A program made the position numbers and the translations under genes. The notes under the pieces were generated by a model, which was not told where the DNA came from, did not search any database, and worked only from the letters and a program-made list of their open reading frames with translations. Below are positions 17,803-25,250 of a stretch of DNA of 64,000 nucleotides, piece by piece; position 1 is the stretch's first letter, and every line of letters starts with the position of its first letter. The stretch lies in contig NZ_CP046172.1 of the NCBI RefSeq assembly GCF_011801145.1, positions 2,232,001 through 2,296,000 on the forward strand, in the 5' to 3' direction. The stretch is from Nocardia arthritidis (lineage in GTDB: Bacteria > Actinomycetota > Actinomycetes > Mycobacteriales > Mycobacteriaceae).

Positions 17803-18519
17803 ATGGACAGCCAGCAGCCACCCAAGCGTTCGACGTCAGGACGGACGATTGCGCGCCGCATCACCGCGCAGGCGGTGCGGCATCAGCTCGAGATCGCAAA
17901 GGCCAACGGTGACGATCTGTATCTGTTCCGCCGCCACTGCGACGCCCAGAGGCGGGCAGCCCGGCGTCGCGACGCCGCCATCGCCGCCGCGACGAGTCGA
18001 TACGAGATAGCCGTAGCGGAAGCGAAAGACGCCTACGAGAAGGTGGTAGCCGCTGCGCTGCCGCAGCAGAGCGACGCGCTGCGTCGGATGAAACAACGAG
18101 GCGTGAGCGACGCCGACCTCGGCACGTGGGCCGAGATGCCGGTCGGCGAAGTGCGCAAGCTGCTCGGCAGCAGCCGAAACGCAGTGTCGACAGGGAAGTC
18201 GGGGCGAGCGCGTCCAAGCCCGGCGCGCGATGACAACCAGAAACCATTGGTGTCGGGGAGAGACGACGTGGCGGGATTACCGGAGCTTGGAGGGAAGCAA
18301 CCGCCGCAGGACCGAAGCGTGGACGATCCGCGCGGCGAGGCGCGAACGCCAGGCGCCGTGCTTGACGGCGAAGACGAAGTGCCCAGTCAGCCACAGAGCG
18401 ATTCCAGTCAGCAGCCAGCCGGCATGCGCGGCGGGCGCACGGTTGGGAAGCAGGATCAGCGTGAGGACGGAGTCGAGCATCAAGAGGATTCCGGCGATCC
18501 GGGCGAGGGTGGGAAATAG
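17803..18519 (+). CDS. Coiled-coil protein, possible relaxosome accessory factor
   Basis: The ATG at 17803 with GAAGGACGAC upstream gives 238 aa; a longer ORF from 17656 exists. The first 130 residues are rich in Arg/Lys/Ala and helical (ITAQAVRHQLEIAKANGDD and a following coiled coil), the remainder is polar and low-complexity. It is the only well-supported + strand gene in the element and is divergent from the relaxase across the presumed oriT, a common place for relaxosome accessory proteins. Its last 240 nt overlap the opposite-strand membrane gene 18277-18576, so the C-terminal part may be untranslated or dispensable. No family recognised. Confidence 0.45.
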   Translation: MDSQQPPKRSTSGRTIARRITAQAVRHQLEIAKANGDDLYLFRRHCDAQRRAARRRDAAIAAATSRYEIAVAEAKDAYEKVVAAALPQQSDALRRMKQRGVSDADLGTWAEMPVGEVRKLLGSSRNAVSTGKSGRARPSPARDDNQKPLVSGRDDVAGLPELGGKQPPQDRSVDDPRGEARTPGAVLDGEDEVPSQPQSDSSQQPAGMRGGRTVGKQDQREDGVEHQEDSGDPGEGGK

Positions 18520-18576
18520 GGACCAGAAGATCAGAAAGCCTGAAACGGCGATGACAGTCAACCAGATCAGTGCCAT
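18277..18576 (-). CDS. Small membrane protein, paralogue of 12499-12798
   Basis: 99 aa from the ATG at 18576, which has AGAGAGG upstream; the longer ORF upstream is discarded. It has hydrophobic segments beginning IWLTVIAVSGFLIFWSLF and a basic tail. It matches the 12499-12798 product end to end, which is strong evidence that both are real genes arising by duplication. It overlaps the 3' part of the + strand gene 17803-18519. Confidence 0.7.
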   Translation of the reverse strand: MALIWLTVIAVSGFLIFWSLFPTLARIAGILLMLDSVLTLILLPNRAPAAHAGWLLTGIALWLTGHFVFAVKHGAWRSRLAARIVHASVLRRLLPSKLR

Positions 18577-18761
18577 GGCTGAGCCTCTCTTTGTGCGGAC
18601 GGGGCCGACGGGAATGTGATGGATCGCGAGCGTCGCTGTGGCTCGGCGTGGACTCCGGGGGCCGTGTCGGCGGGTCACCGCGCACCTGCTTGGGCAGGCG
18701 GGTGAGTCGAGTGTCGACACGGCCCTCGCAATCCGCGCCGGGGTGCGGCGGTTGGCCGCGG

Positions 18762-19070
18762 TCAGACACCGTGCTGCTCGCTGGAGGTGGCGACGTCGCC
18801 GTTGCGGGGCGAGGGTTGTGTATTCGGCAGGCTCCATTCGTAGGAGCTGCCGGGGCGGGGTGCGACGCGCGGCATGCTGGTGGTGGCCAGTCGCTCGCGG
18901 CGCACGTCGTTGAGCTGTTCGGACTCGCGGTCGAGACAGTCGTCCACGGTCACGGTCAGATCGTGGACGACTGTCTCGAGAGCGCGACAGCGGTCCGAGA
19001 GTTGGGCGACCAGAGCGCGTAGCCGAGAATTCTCGGCCTCCAGGTCAGCTCGTAGGAGTGGCTCGGACAT
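18762..19070 (-). CDS. Small coiled-coil protein, unknown function
   Basis: 102 aa. Residues 5-60 form a leucine/arginine heptad-like coiled coil (LEAENSRLRALVAQLSDRC), the C-terminal 35 residues are disordered. The start lacks a strong ribosome site. It sits in the same-strand run of element genes between the SSB region and the membrane protein. No family recognised. Confidence 0.5.
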   Translation of the reverse strand: MSEPLLRADLEAENSRLRALVAQLSDRCRALETVVHDLTVTVDDCLDRESEQLNDVRRERLATTSMPRVAPRPGSSYEWSLPNTQPSPRNGDVATSSEQHGV

Positions 19071-19098
19071 GGCGCACGCATCCGTGTGTGCACCCGAC

Positions 19099-19407
19099 TC
19101 AGTCGGGCAGCGGGGTTACCGGTCGACGGTGATAGTGCTCGAATTGAGCCCGCCGGAAATCGGCAGCAGCGACACGGACACCACGATCAGCCAATCCCGC
19201 GACGTAACGGTCTAGACGGCCGTGGGCCGCGGCGTGATCGTGAGCCGAGGTGCTGCGGGCGATTTCTTCCATCAGCTGATGCGCGCGCCGGTCGATCGTG
19301 GGGTAGCGAGTGGCCCAGGAACCCTCCATGCGTTCCCACTGGTCCGGGTCGTAGGTGAGGTCACCGACCCACCCGTCGATGTGGGCGGTCGCAGTTACAA
19401 CAGTCAT
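19099..19407 (-). CDS. Hypothetical protein, 102 aa
   Basis: Starts at an ATG with AAAGG upstream. Soluble, with a mixed helical composition (WERMEGSWATRYPTIDRR, then RRAHQLMEEIARS). It is the gene immediately after ssb in the direction of transcription, separated from it by a strong hairpin (19445-19483). No recognisable domain. Confidence 0.6.
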   Translation of the reverse strand: MTVVTATAHIDGWVGDLTYDPDQWERMEGSWATRYPTIDRRAHQLMEEIARSTSAHDHAAAHGRLDRYVAGLADRGVRVAAADFRRAQFEHYHRRPVTPLPD

Positions 19408-19444
19408 CGTTTTGCCTTTCAGGACGGGGGAATGGAAACAAGAC

Positions 19445-19483
19445 CGTCTGTCCCGGTCCCGCGATACGGGACCGGGACAGACG
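19445..19483. terminator. 17-bp perfect hairpin between ssb and the next gene
   Basis: The left arm at 19445-19461 (CGTCTGTCCCGGTCCCG) pairs perfectly with 19467-19483 around a 5-nt loop. It begins 15 nt after the ssb stop and ends 38 nt before the next start. No U-tract follows, so it may act as a factor-dependent terminator or mRNA 3' stabiliser. Its loop differs from the CGCTTTT family. Confidence 0.6.
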
Positions 19484-19497
19484 ATGGGAGATGAGGG

Positions 19498-19992
19498 TCA
19501 GAACGGCGGCTTGTCGTCGTCGCTCTCGGGGGCCGACTGTTCGCCCGCGCCGACCGAGACCGGGGTCTGGTCGGCAGCAGCGCCCCAAGGGTCGTCGATC
19601 GGTTCGCCGATCACGGTGGCGGCGCGCGACGCCTTGGTGACCACCGCCGTCGCGTACTGCAACGACGGTCCGAGGACATCGACGGTCATCTCCATGACGG
19701 TGCGCTTCTCGCCCGTGTCCTTAACGGTGTAGCTGGACTGCTTCAACCGCCCGTACGCGATGACAGTCATGCCGCGGGTGAGGCTGTCGGAGATGTGTTC
19801 GGCCAGCGGACCCCACGCGGTGCAGCGCATGAACACCACGGGCAGGTCCTTGTACCGTTCGGCGTCCTTGTCGTAGTAGCGGTCGTTGCACGCGACGGTG
19901 AAGTGAACGCCTGCTTCGCCCTTTTTGCTGAAGAACAGTTCCGGGTCGGCGGTCAGGTTGCCGATGACGGTGGGAGTAATTGCTCCGAACAT
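19498..19992 (-). CDS. ssb: Single-stranded DNA-binding protein
   Basis: 164 aa from the ATG at 19992, preceded by AAGGAGAC; the longer ORF to 20463 is not the gene. It has an OB-fold SSB domain (VIGNLTADPELFF, VVFMRCTAWGPLAEHI, GMTVIAYGRL) and the acidic C-terminal tip DDDKPPF that recruits partners. It is an extra, element-encoded SSB of the type carried in conjugative leading regions to coat incoming DNA. The nested palindrome at 20077-20218 lies 85 nt upstream of its start. Confidence 0.95.
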   Translation of the reverse strand: MFGAITPTVIGNLTADPELFFSKKGEAGVHFTVACNDRYYDKDAERYKDLPVVFMRCTAWGPLAEHISDSLTRGMTVIAYGRLKQSSYTVKDTGEKRTVMEMTVDVLGPSLQYATAVVTKASRAATVIGEPIDDPWGAAADQTPVSVGAGEQSAPESDDDKPPF

Positions 19993-20076
19993 GGTGAGTC
20001 TCCTTGGGTGAAATTGAATTGATAGGACGACCGACCCACCCCGGCCCCCCGCCAGCTCGAAAGTGAGAAGAGCTGG

Positions 20077-20218
20077 ATCGGTGCCGTGGGGCTGTCGATC
20101 TATGGCTCCGCCATCGGGCTGCGGCAAGGGCGTCAAGCCTGGGGCGCTTTTCCACAGGCTTGACGCCCTTGCCACGGCCTGATCCCCTTGGGGTAGATCG
20201 ACAGCCCCTGTCACCGAT
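20077..20218. repeat. Nested palindrome NIR-1, upstream of ssb
   Basis: There are three concentric stems. The outer stem pairs 20088-20102 with 20194-20208 (15 bp perfect), extended by 20077-20083 with 20212-20218. The middle stem pairs ATCGGGC (20113-20119) with GCCTGAT (about 20178-20184). The inner stem pairs 20123-20141 with 20155-20173 (19 bp). The apical loop 20142-20154 contains CGCTTTT at 20145-20151. The inner stem contains GTCAAGCC/GGCTTGAC, shared with the three other copies. It lies in the 468-bp gap between the gene at 20460 and ssb. Confidence 0.9.
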
Positions 20219-20375
20219 GCCGTCGACCCATCGGACCTCCATGCACCGACCCGACAACGCCCGCAAGGCTTTCCAACGAGGTCGGATGCTGGGAATCGCC
20301 TCAGAAGGCACCCGGTGAACGTTGAGTGTGATTCGGAACGATGGGGTGCTGCTGATGAAGGCCGCCGTGGCGTGC

Positions 20376-20427
20376 GATGAGCAGATCGTCGTGTAGGCCG
20401 GTCTACGCCGCCAGTGGTAGCGAGCGG
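20376..20427. repeat. Diverged direct repeat, copy A (copy B 21321-21371)
   Basis: About 52 bp matching 21321-21371 at most positions, including the shared core AGGCCGGTC and TACGCCGCCAG. Copy B covers the last codons of the cytosine methyltransferase (ending LAA, stop); copy A, read on the minus strand, also ends in LPLAA and a stop. It looks like a leftover 3' end from a duplication or recombination that placed 20460-21116 between the copies. Confidence 0.6.
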
Positions 20428-20459
20428 CGTGGTGCTGGGTTTGCGACTGGCTCCGGGCA

Positions 20460-21116
20460 TCATGGTCGGCTCTCACCTGCAAGGGAGGACCACCAGTTGC
20501 CGACGAGCCCGCGTGCGGTCCAATCCGCGAGGTGGTCGTGTGCGCAATCGCGGTGCGAGGCGACCGCCGCCATCCGCTCGATGGGATAGCAGCGCGAATG
20601 CGTCGAGCACCCTTGGGGCCAGCCGGGTACGTCCTCATCGAGCACGATGACGTTTGTCGGGATCAGCCCGTCGCTGGCGAGCGGCGCGAGCAGGGTCGCC
20701 TCGGCGTCAGGGTCACCGAGCGCAGCGGTGGGCAGCAGCGCGAAGTGCCAGCGCCGGTCAGGAGACAGGACAGCGACCCGGATCGGAGTGTCCAGTAGCG
20801 CGGCGGCGGCTTGCACGGCGGCCACGGCGGTGTAGCCGTAGCAGAAGATCTCGAGCGGGGTGCCATCGAGACGGGAGTAGACGGCGGCGCACCAATCAGT
20901 GTTGGCGGCCATGTCGTCGTCGAGCACCAGGCCGTCGCCGTTGCACACGAGCATCTCGAGCGGAATACCGTGGGTTTCGCCGACGGGAAGGTAAATGTTC
21001 ACGTGGCCTACGACGCGGATCTCGGCGTAGTAGCCGAGCTCGGCTAGAGCGATCAACTCCGGTGCGTAGCGCAACTGTGCTTGGGCGATGAGGGCGTCGA
21101 AATTGGTGGAGGACAA
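20460..21116 (-). CDS. Hypothetical plasmid-type protein, 218 aa
   Basis: I choose the TTG at 21116 as start because GGGGAGAAGG sits directly upstream and the ORF upstream of it is low-complexity; a start at 21209 is possible. A soluble alpha/beta protein (VGHVNIYLPVGETHGIPLEM, then RVAVLSPDRRWHFALL) ending in a C-terminal helical part with several His/Cys. No recognised domain. It follows the cytosine methyltransferase on the same strand. Confidence 0.65.
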   Translation of the reverse strand: MSSTNFDALIAQAQLRYAPELIALAELGYYAEIRVVGHVNIYLPVGETHGIPLEMLVCNGDGLVLDDDMAANTDWCAAVYSRLDGTPLEIFCYGYTAVAAVQAAAALLDTPIRVAVLSPDRRWHFALLPTAALGDPDAEATLLAPLASDGLIPTNVIVLDEDVPGWPQGCSTHSRCYPIERMAAVASHRDCAHDHLADWTARGLVGNWWSSLAGESRP

Positions 21117-21346
21117 CGCCTTCTCCCCTCGGGAGTGCGGGTGCGGGAAGTGAAGGGCGGGCCTATGGCTCCTGTCCGATCGCTGTTCGATGGGGCGCAT
21201 GAGGACCACAAGCAGGTTTCTCCACGTCAGATGGTGGGGACTTCCTGACTAGATGCCGGTAGGCGTTTGAGCTGGCTCGGAAGGGAAACGCGCTGCTGGT
21301 GATGGGCGACATCCGCTGGTGATGAGAAGGTCGTCGCAGGCCGGTC

Positions 21347-23062
21347 CTACGCCGCCAGCGGTTGGGAGCGGGTCGGTGCCGCTGTGCGGTCGTGGGGAGT
21401 CGGGGCGGAGGGCCAGCGGTCGAGTTCTTCGCCGGTGACTGCTTCGACGAGGGCAGAGATGAGGATCTCGGCCACCGGAGGGGTGACGGCGTTACCGAGC
21501 TGCCGCACGCGCTCGCGTTTGGTGCCCAGGACCACATAGCTGGAGCCGAATGCCATGGCGCTGCTTATTTCCTGGGGCTCCAACATGCGGAAACGGACAT
21601 CGGCGATGTCGAGTTCGGCGACGCTGTCGACAAGAGCGAAATGACCGCGGGTGGGTACCGTGCACATCGGGTCGGTGATCGGCCTGGCGGCGCAGCGGCC
21701 GTAGTACGGCAGGAGCATCGAATCCCACTGGGTGCCGAAGGCATTGACGGCGGGGGTGACGAGGCCGTGATGGTTGCCGCTGGCGGTGATGGTGGCCAGC
21801 GCCTCAGTGACCGGTCGCGCATCGGAGGATCCGCCGCGGAGTTCGGCGATGAACGGCCAGAACGCGACGGCGGTTTCCGCGCGGGTGGTCTGCGTGCGCA
21901 TCGGGAATGTCGCGGGCACGGCGTCCTTGCCGTCGCGGCCTTCGGTCGGCACCAGCAGCGGCGGCACGACCAACGCATGGTTGGATCCGTCGGCGACGAC
22001 GGTGGCCAGCGGCTCGTCCAGACCGATGGTGCGGGGGCGATCCGAGCGCAGCAGCGCCAGGAACGGGGCCGGCACCGCGAGCCCGTCGTTCTCCCTGGTG
22101 GTGCGCGCGCTCATCGGGGAGGTGATCGGCATCGCCTGATCACGCCAGGTTCCGCCTGCGGGAACCATCATCGGCATCACCGTGGCGTAACGGCGCAATC
22201 CGACCTGGATCCGTTCCATCGTCTTGTCCGCCAAGGGTTTCGCCCGATCACCGATGCGAGTTCCTTCCAGGCTCCAATCGATCGCCGCTGCCGCCGGGAG
22301 CGCGGGCGGTTCCAGGATGGTGTTGCGACACCGAACATGTGGGCAGCGGTAGAGATACTGTTGCCGGTATCGGCCCATATCGGCGTTCGGTTGTTTGAAC
22401 ACCTGGAGTGCCTGCACCCATTCGTCGCAGCCAGTGCAGTACGCCAAAGGGCGTAACCACTTGTCCCAGTCGGGTTCACGGCCCAATGTGGTATCCCAAT
22501 AGGCAAGATATAGGCGGTCACGGCTTTGCGGTGCCGGTGGCGTGAGGACCGGCTGGGCGTGCATGGAATTCATCGCGATGAGCTTGGTTTTGTAGCCCAG
22601 GGCTCGGATTTCGGTGACCCAGCGAGTCCATTGGTCCCACGCACGGACCTCGATGACGTTCTCCACTATTCCTGCGCGGACTCTGCCGCCGCGGTCGATG
22701 ACACCGCGCAGGTACTGAGGGACCTCTTCCATGAGGGCGCGGGAGCGTTCGGCGGCCTCGTCGCGGGGGAGCTCGAGCAGGTCGACTTGCAGGGTGTTGT
22801 GAAAGTCGCGGCGTGCACCGCGCGCGGAGGACCATTGCGGGCACTCCGGAGACGCCCACAGAAGGTCGGCGACCGGCCACCGGTGCACCGGCGCGGTGCG
22901 GATGTCACCGAGATAATGGTCGGTAGCTGGAAAATTTCTGGAATGGGACTCAATTGCCAGATCCCAATGATTCGCGGCGCGAGCAACTCGAACACCCGGA
23001 ACAGCATGAGCGCCTTGGCTGGAGCCGCCGGCGCCACAGAACCAATCCATTAACTCAAGCAT
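21347..23062 (-). CDS. C5-cytosine DNA methyltransferase
   Basis: 571 aa. Motif I FCGAGGSS near residue 8, a motif IV variant SPECPQWS (the usual PPCQ becomes PECPQ, keeping the catalytic Cys), ENV (motif VI), QSRDRLY (motif VIII) and GNAVTPPV (motif X) are all present. A Cys-rich insertion (CTGCDEW...RCPHVRC) looks like a zinc ribbon and explains the extra length over ordinary 330-450-aa enzymes. No restriction endonuclease gene is adjacent, so it is probably an orphan protective methylase of the mobile element. A hairpin (23127-23152) lies 65 nt upstream of its start. Confidence 0.93.
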   Translation of the reverse strand: MLELMDWFCGAGGSSQGAHAVPGVRVARAANHWDLAIESHSRNFPATDHYLGDIRTAPVHRWPVADLLWASPECPQWSSARGARRDFHNTLQVDLLELPRDEAAERSRALMEEVPQYLRGVIDRGGRVRAGIVENVIEVRAWDQWTRWVTEIRALGYKTKLIAMNSMHAQPVLTPPAPQSRDRLYLAYWDTTLGREPDWDKWLRPLAYCTGCDEWVQALQVFKQPNADMGRYRQQYLYRCPHVRCRNTILEPPALPAAAAIDWSLEGTRIGDRAKPLADKTMERIQVGLRRYATVMPMMVPAGGTWRDQAMPITSPMSARTTRENDGLAVPAPFLALLRSDRPRTIGLDEPLATVVADGSNHALVVPPLLVPTEGRDGKDAVPATFPMRTQTTRAETAVAFWPFIAELRGGSSDARPVTEALATITASGNHHGLVTPAVNAFGTQWDSMLLPYYGRCAARPITDPMCTVPTRGHFALVDSVAELDIADVRFRMLEPQEISSAMAFGSSYVVLGTKRERVRQLGNAVTPPVAEILISALVEAVTGEELDRWPSAPTPHDRTAAPTRSQPLAA

Positions 23063-23126
23063 GGTTGCACCTCTTCGGAATGCAAGGAAGGCGACAGGTG
23101 ACCCGCACCGTAAAGACGCAGAAGCG

Positions 23127-23152
23127 CGCCGACCGGCCGAAGCCGGTCGGCG
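23127..23152. terminator. 11-bp GC-rich hairpin
   Basis: CGCCGACCGGC (23127-23137) pairs with 23142-23152 around a CGAA tetraloop. It lies between the stop of the gene at 23247 and the methyltransferase start. Confidence 0.5.
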
Positions 23153-23246
23153 GACTCGTGGTCATCGACTCGGTGTGCGACTTGATTGTCGGGAATAAGC
23201 TATGCAGACAGAAGGTGACCCGTTGTGGTCTGCCGGGACGGTGGGA

Positions 23247-23681
23247 TCAATTCTCGGTGTTAAATGCGCCGCCGGATGCTCGCCGCAATTGCTCGTCGAG
23301 CGTGCCATCCACGAGGTTGGCGATGAATCCGCCATCGAGGTATACGCACACGGTGAAGCGGTCCGAGCCTCCGAGTACTCCGTCCATCTCGTTGTTGGAC
23401 GCCGCGACGTCATACCCGTTGGGTAGGCGTGCCCAGAATGCGTAAGTGTCCGCTCCGAGATAGACACACTCGCATGTGCCGGTGACGGCGTAACGCCCGA
23501 CCGTTCGGAACTGTTCGGGGTACCGGGACGTGAAATATTCGACCGCTTCGGTCGGATTATGAGGATGGAGCGAGCGACGGAGTTGCTTGGCTCGGCGCAC
23601 GGTGAACGTGAATTGGAAGATAGCGAGAACGCAGAGGAGGGCTGGAATGGTTATCAGCACGATCGTTGCGGCATCGTTCAT
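23247..23681 (-). CDS. Membrane-anchored hypothetical protein
   Basis: 144 aa with one N-terminal transmembrane segment (IVLITIPALLCVLAIFQF), a basic stop-transfer (RRAKQLRR) and a soluble domain of about 100 aa. AAAGGCG precedes the ATG, and a possible tiny ORF ends 14 nt upstream. No family recognised. Confidence 0.65.
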   Translation of the reverse strand: MNDAATIVLITIPALLCVLAIFQFTFTVRRAKQLRRSLHPHNPTEAVEYFTSRYPEQFRTVGRYAVTGTCECVYLGADTYAFWARLPNGYDVAASNNEMDGVLGGSDRFTVCVYLDGGFIANLVDGTLDEQLRRASGGAFNTEN

Positions 23682-23695
23682 CGCTCAGGCGCCTT

Positions 23696-23845
23696 TCAGT
23701 GTGTTGTGCTCCTCCACGCCACGAGGACGGAGATCAATTCGCCGATTTGATCGGCAGAAAGGTCGGCGGCCATGTAATCGCCGTCGTGTCGGCGTTCAGC
23801 GGAAAACGCCGACCACCATCTCCGTAGTCGATCACATGCAAGCAG
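23696..23845 (-). CDS. Possible 49-aa small protein with CTG start
   Basis: An open frame too short for routine ORF calls reads like protein (RLRRWWSAFSAERRHDGDYM, then SADQIGELISVLVAW). No ATG/GTG precedes the conserved-looking part; a CTG at 23845 follows GAGGGAGA, and an internal ATG lies at 23773. Its stop is 14 nt before the membrane protein's start, suggesting coupling. Speculative. Confidence 0.3.
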   Translation of the reverse strand: MLACDRLRRWWSAFSAERRHDGDYMAADLSADQIGELISVLVAWRSTTH

Positions 23846-23919
23846 TGATCTCCCTCATCTGCGGCGGAATATATTTCAAGATGAACGGAAATATTCAGCT
23901 CCTTTGATCGTCGACTGTG

Positions 23920-25143
23920 TCATGCCAACGCCATGGCTTCGACGGCCAGGTCGTCGAGGGCGTCAGCCCGGGTGGGATCGGCCAGTGTTTGGGAGAAGCT
24001 GGTAATTGCGTTGGCGATCCCAGCGGCGTTGAGCTGTCCACCCGCAATAAAATGGCTGAGAATTCCGGAGCGTTCCGCTTCGGAGAAACGCATTTGTTTG
24101 GCGATGACGGTGATCGTCTTGTCCGGTTCGGTCACCGGAGTCGTCGCGGTGGTATCCAGAAGCTCGATCTGTTCGGCGAGGAACTCCGGCGAGAGCCAAT
24201 GTCGGACCGTATCGCGGGTTTTGGCCGTCACGACGGCCAACTGTTTGTCATAGGTGTCCTGGGACCAGGCAACGGCACCGGCCTTGAGTCGGCTTCCGAG
24301 ATGGACGTCGCGGACGGCCAGCATCGGCAGCGTTAGCCCATTACCGCAAACCTGTACGTAGAGTTCAGGTTTCAGCACGACAGCGCCATGGCCAGTCTCG
24401 GAGTTGGAGAAGCGGAAGCCGGCGAACATCACCGGCAGGCCGGGATCCCTGGGCAGCGGGGCGGCGGGCGTGGGTAGGCCGGGTGGAGTGGTGACACTGG
24501 TGCGGTCGCTCGCGAGTTGTGGCGTGGCGAACGGGTTGCGGTAGTTAGCGAGCAAGGCCGGAGCCAACTGGGCGACGGCGGGTGAATAGACCTTGACGTG
24601 CATGGAGGAGTCGGTCAGGTCGCAGGAGCGGATGGTGACCGGGGTGCCTGCCTGGTTGATGCCGTCGAGTACGGCAGTCAGCACATCGAAGTTGTCGCAG
24701 ATACCGAAGCGGTCCGATAACACTGCCCGCAGCACCCCCGGTCCGCCGGGATCACCGCGGAATGTCCGCAGGAGGAATTTCCGCTGGTCGGATTCGTGAC
24801 GGCTGTCGGAGCCGGGGACACGGCCGTGGATTTTGCCGTTGACATTCACATCGAACAGGTCCAAGCGGCCGGTGTCGCGCAGCTGGCGCAGGTACCGGCG
24901 AGATATATCGAGTTTCTCGGCGATGTCGCCGTCGGCGGAGGCGGTCGGCAGGTACCGGCCGTCGACCGGGGTGACACCGGCCTCGTCGATGACAGGATCG
25001 GCTCCGGTCAGTTCGATGAATCCGTCACGGCAGGTCAACGCGGTGACGGGGGCGACAACGTCGAGTTTGGCGGTCTGCTGGGTTTGCAGCAGCGCGACCA
25101 TGTCGTCGAGAGCGGCGTTGCGGACGCCGGTAAGTACGGACAC
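23920..25143 (-). CDS. Hypothetical plasmid-type protein with possible HTH
   Basis: 407 aa from the GTG at 25143, which has GGAGATGG upstream; the longer ORF to 25218 runs through a hairpin and is rejected. A region around residue 80 (GDIAEKLDISRRYLRQLRD) looks like a helix-turn-helix. The rest is alpha/beta with no recognised domain. It follows the ParB-like gene and may act with it in regulation or maintenance. Confidence 0.65.
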   Translation of the reverse strand: MSVLTGVRNAALDDMVALLQTQQTAKLDVVAPVTALTCRDGFIELTGADPVIDEAGVTPVDGRYLPTASADGDIAEKLDISRRYLRQLRDTGRLDLFDVNVNGKIHGRVPGSDSRHESDQRKFLLRTFRGDPGGPGVLRAVLSDRFGICDNFDVLTAVLDGINQAGTPVTIRSCDLTDSSMHVKVYSPAVAQLAPALLANYRNPFATPQLASDRTSVTTPPGLPTPAAPLPRDPGLPVMFAGFRFSNSETGHGAVVLKPELYVQVCGNGLTLPMLAVRDVHLGSRLKAGAVAWSQDTYDKQLAVVTAKTRDTVRHWLSPEFLAEQIELLDTTATTPVTEPDKTITVIAKQMRFSEAERSGILSHFIAGGQLNAAGIANAITSFSQTLADPTRADALDDLAVEAMALA

Positions 25144-25180
25144 GAGAAACCATCTCCAATCGGGAAAGGCGGAAAGGGCG

Positions 25181-25216
25181 GTTCGCCGGTGTGACCAGGC
25201 GGGCACACCGGCGAAC
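25181..25216. terminator. 13-bp perfect hairpin after the ParB-like gene
   Basis: GTTCGCCGGTGTG (25181-25193) pairs with 25204-25216 around a 10-nt loop, 35 nt after the ParB-like stop. No U-tract. Confidence 0.55.
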
Positions 25217-25250
25217 ACGGGATCAACGGAGTGTTGATAGCGGGGTGCTT

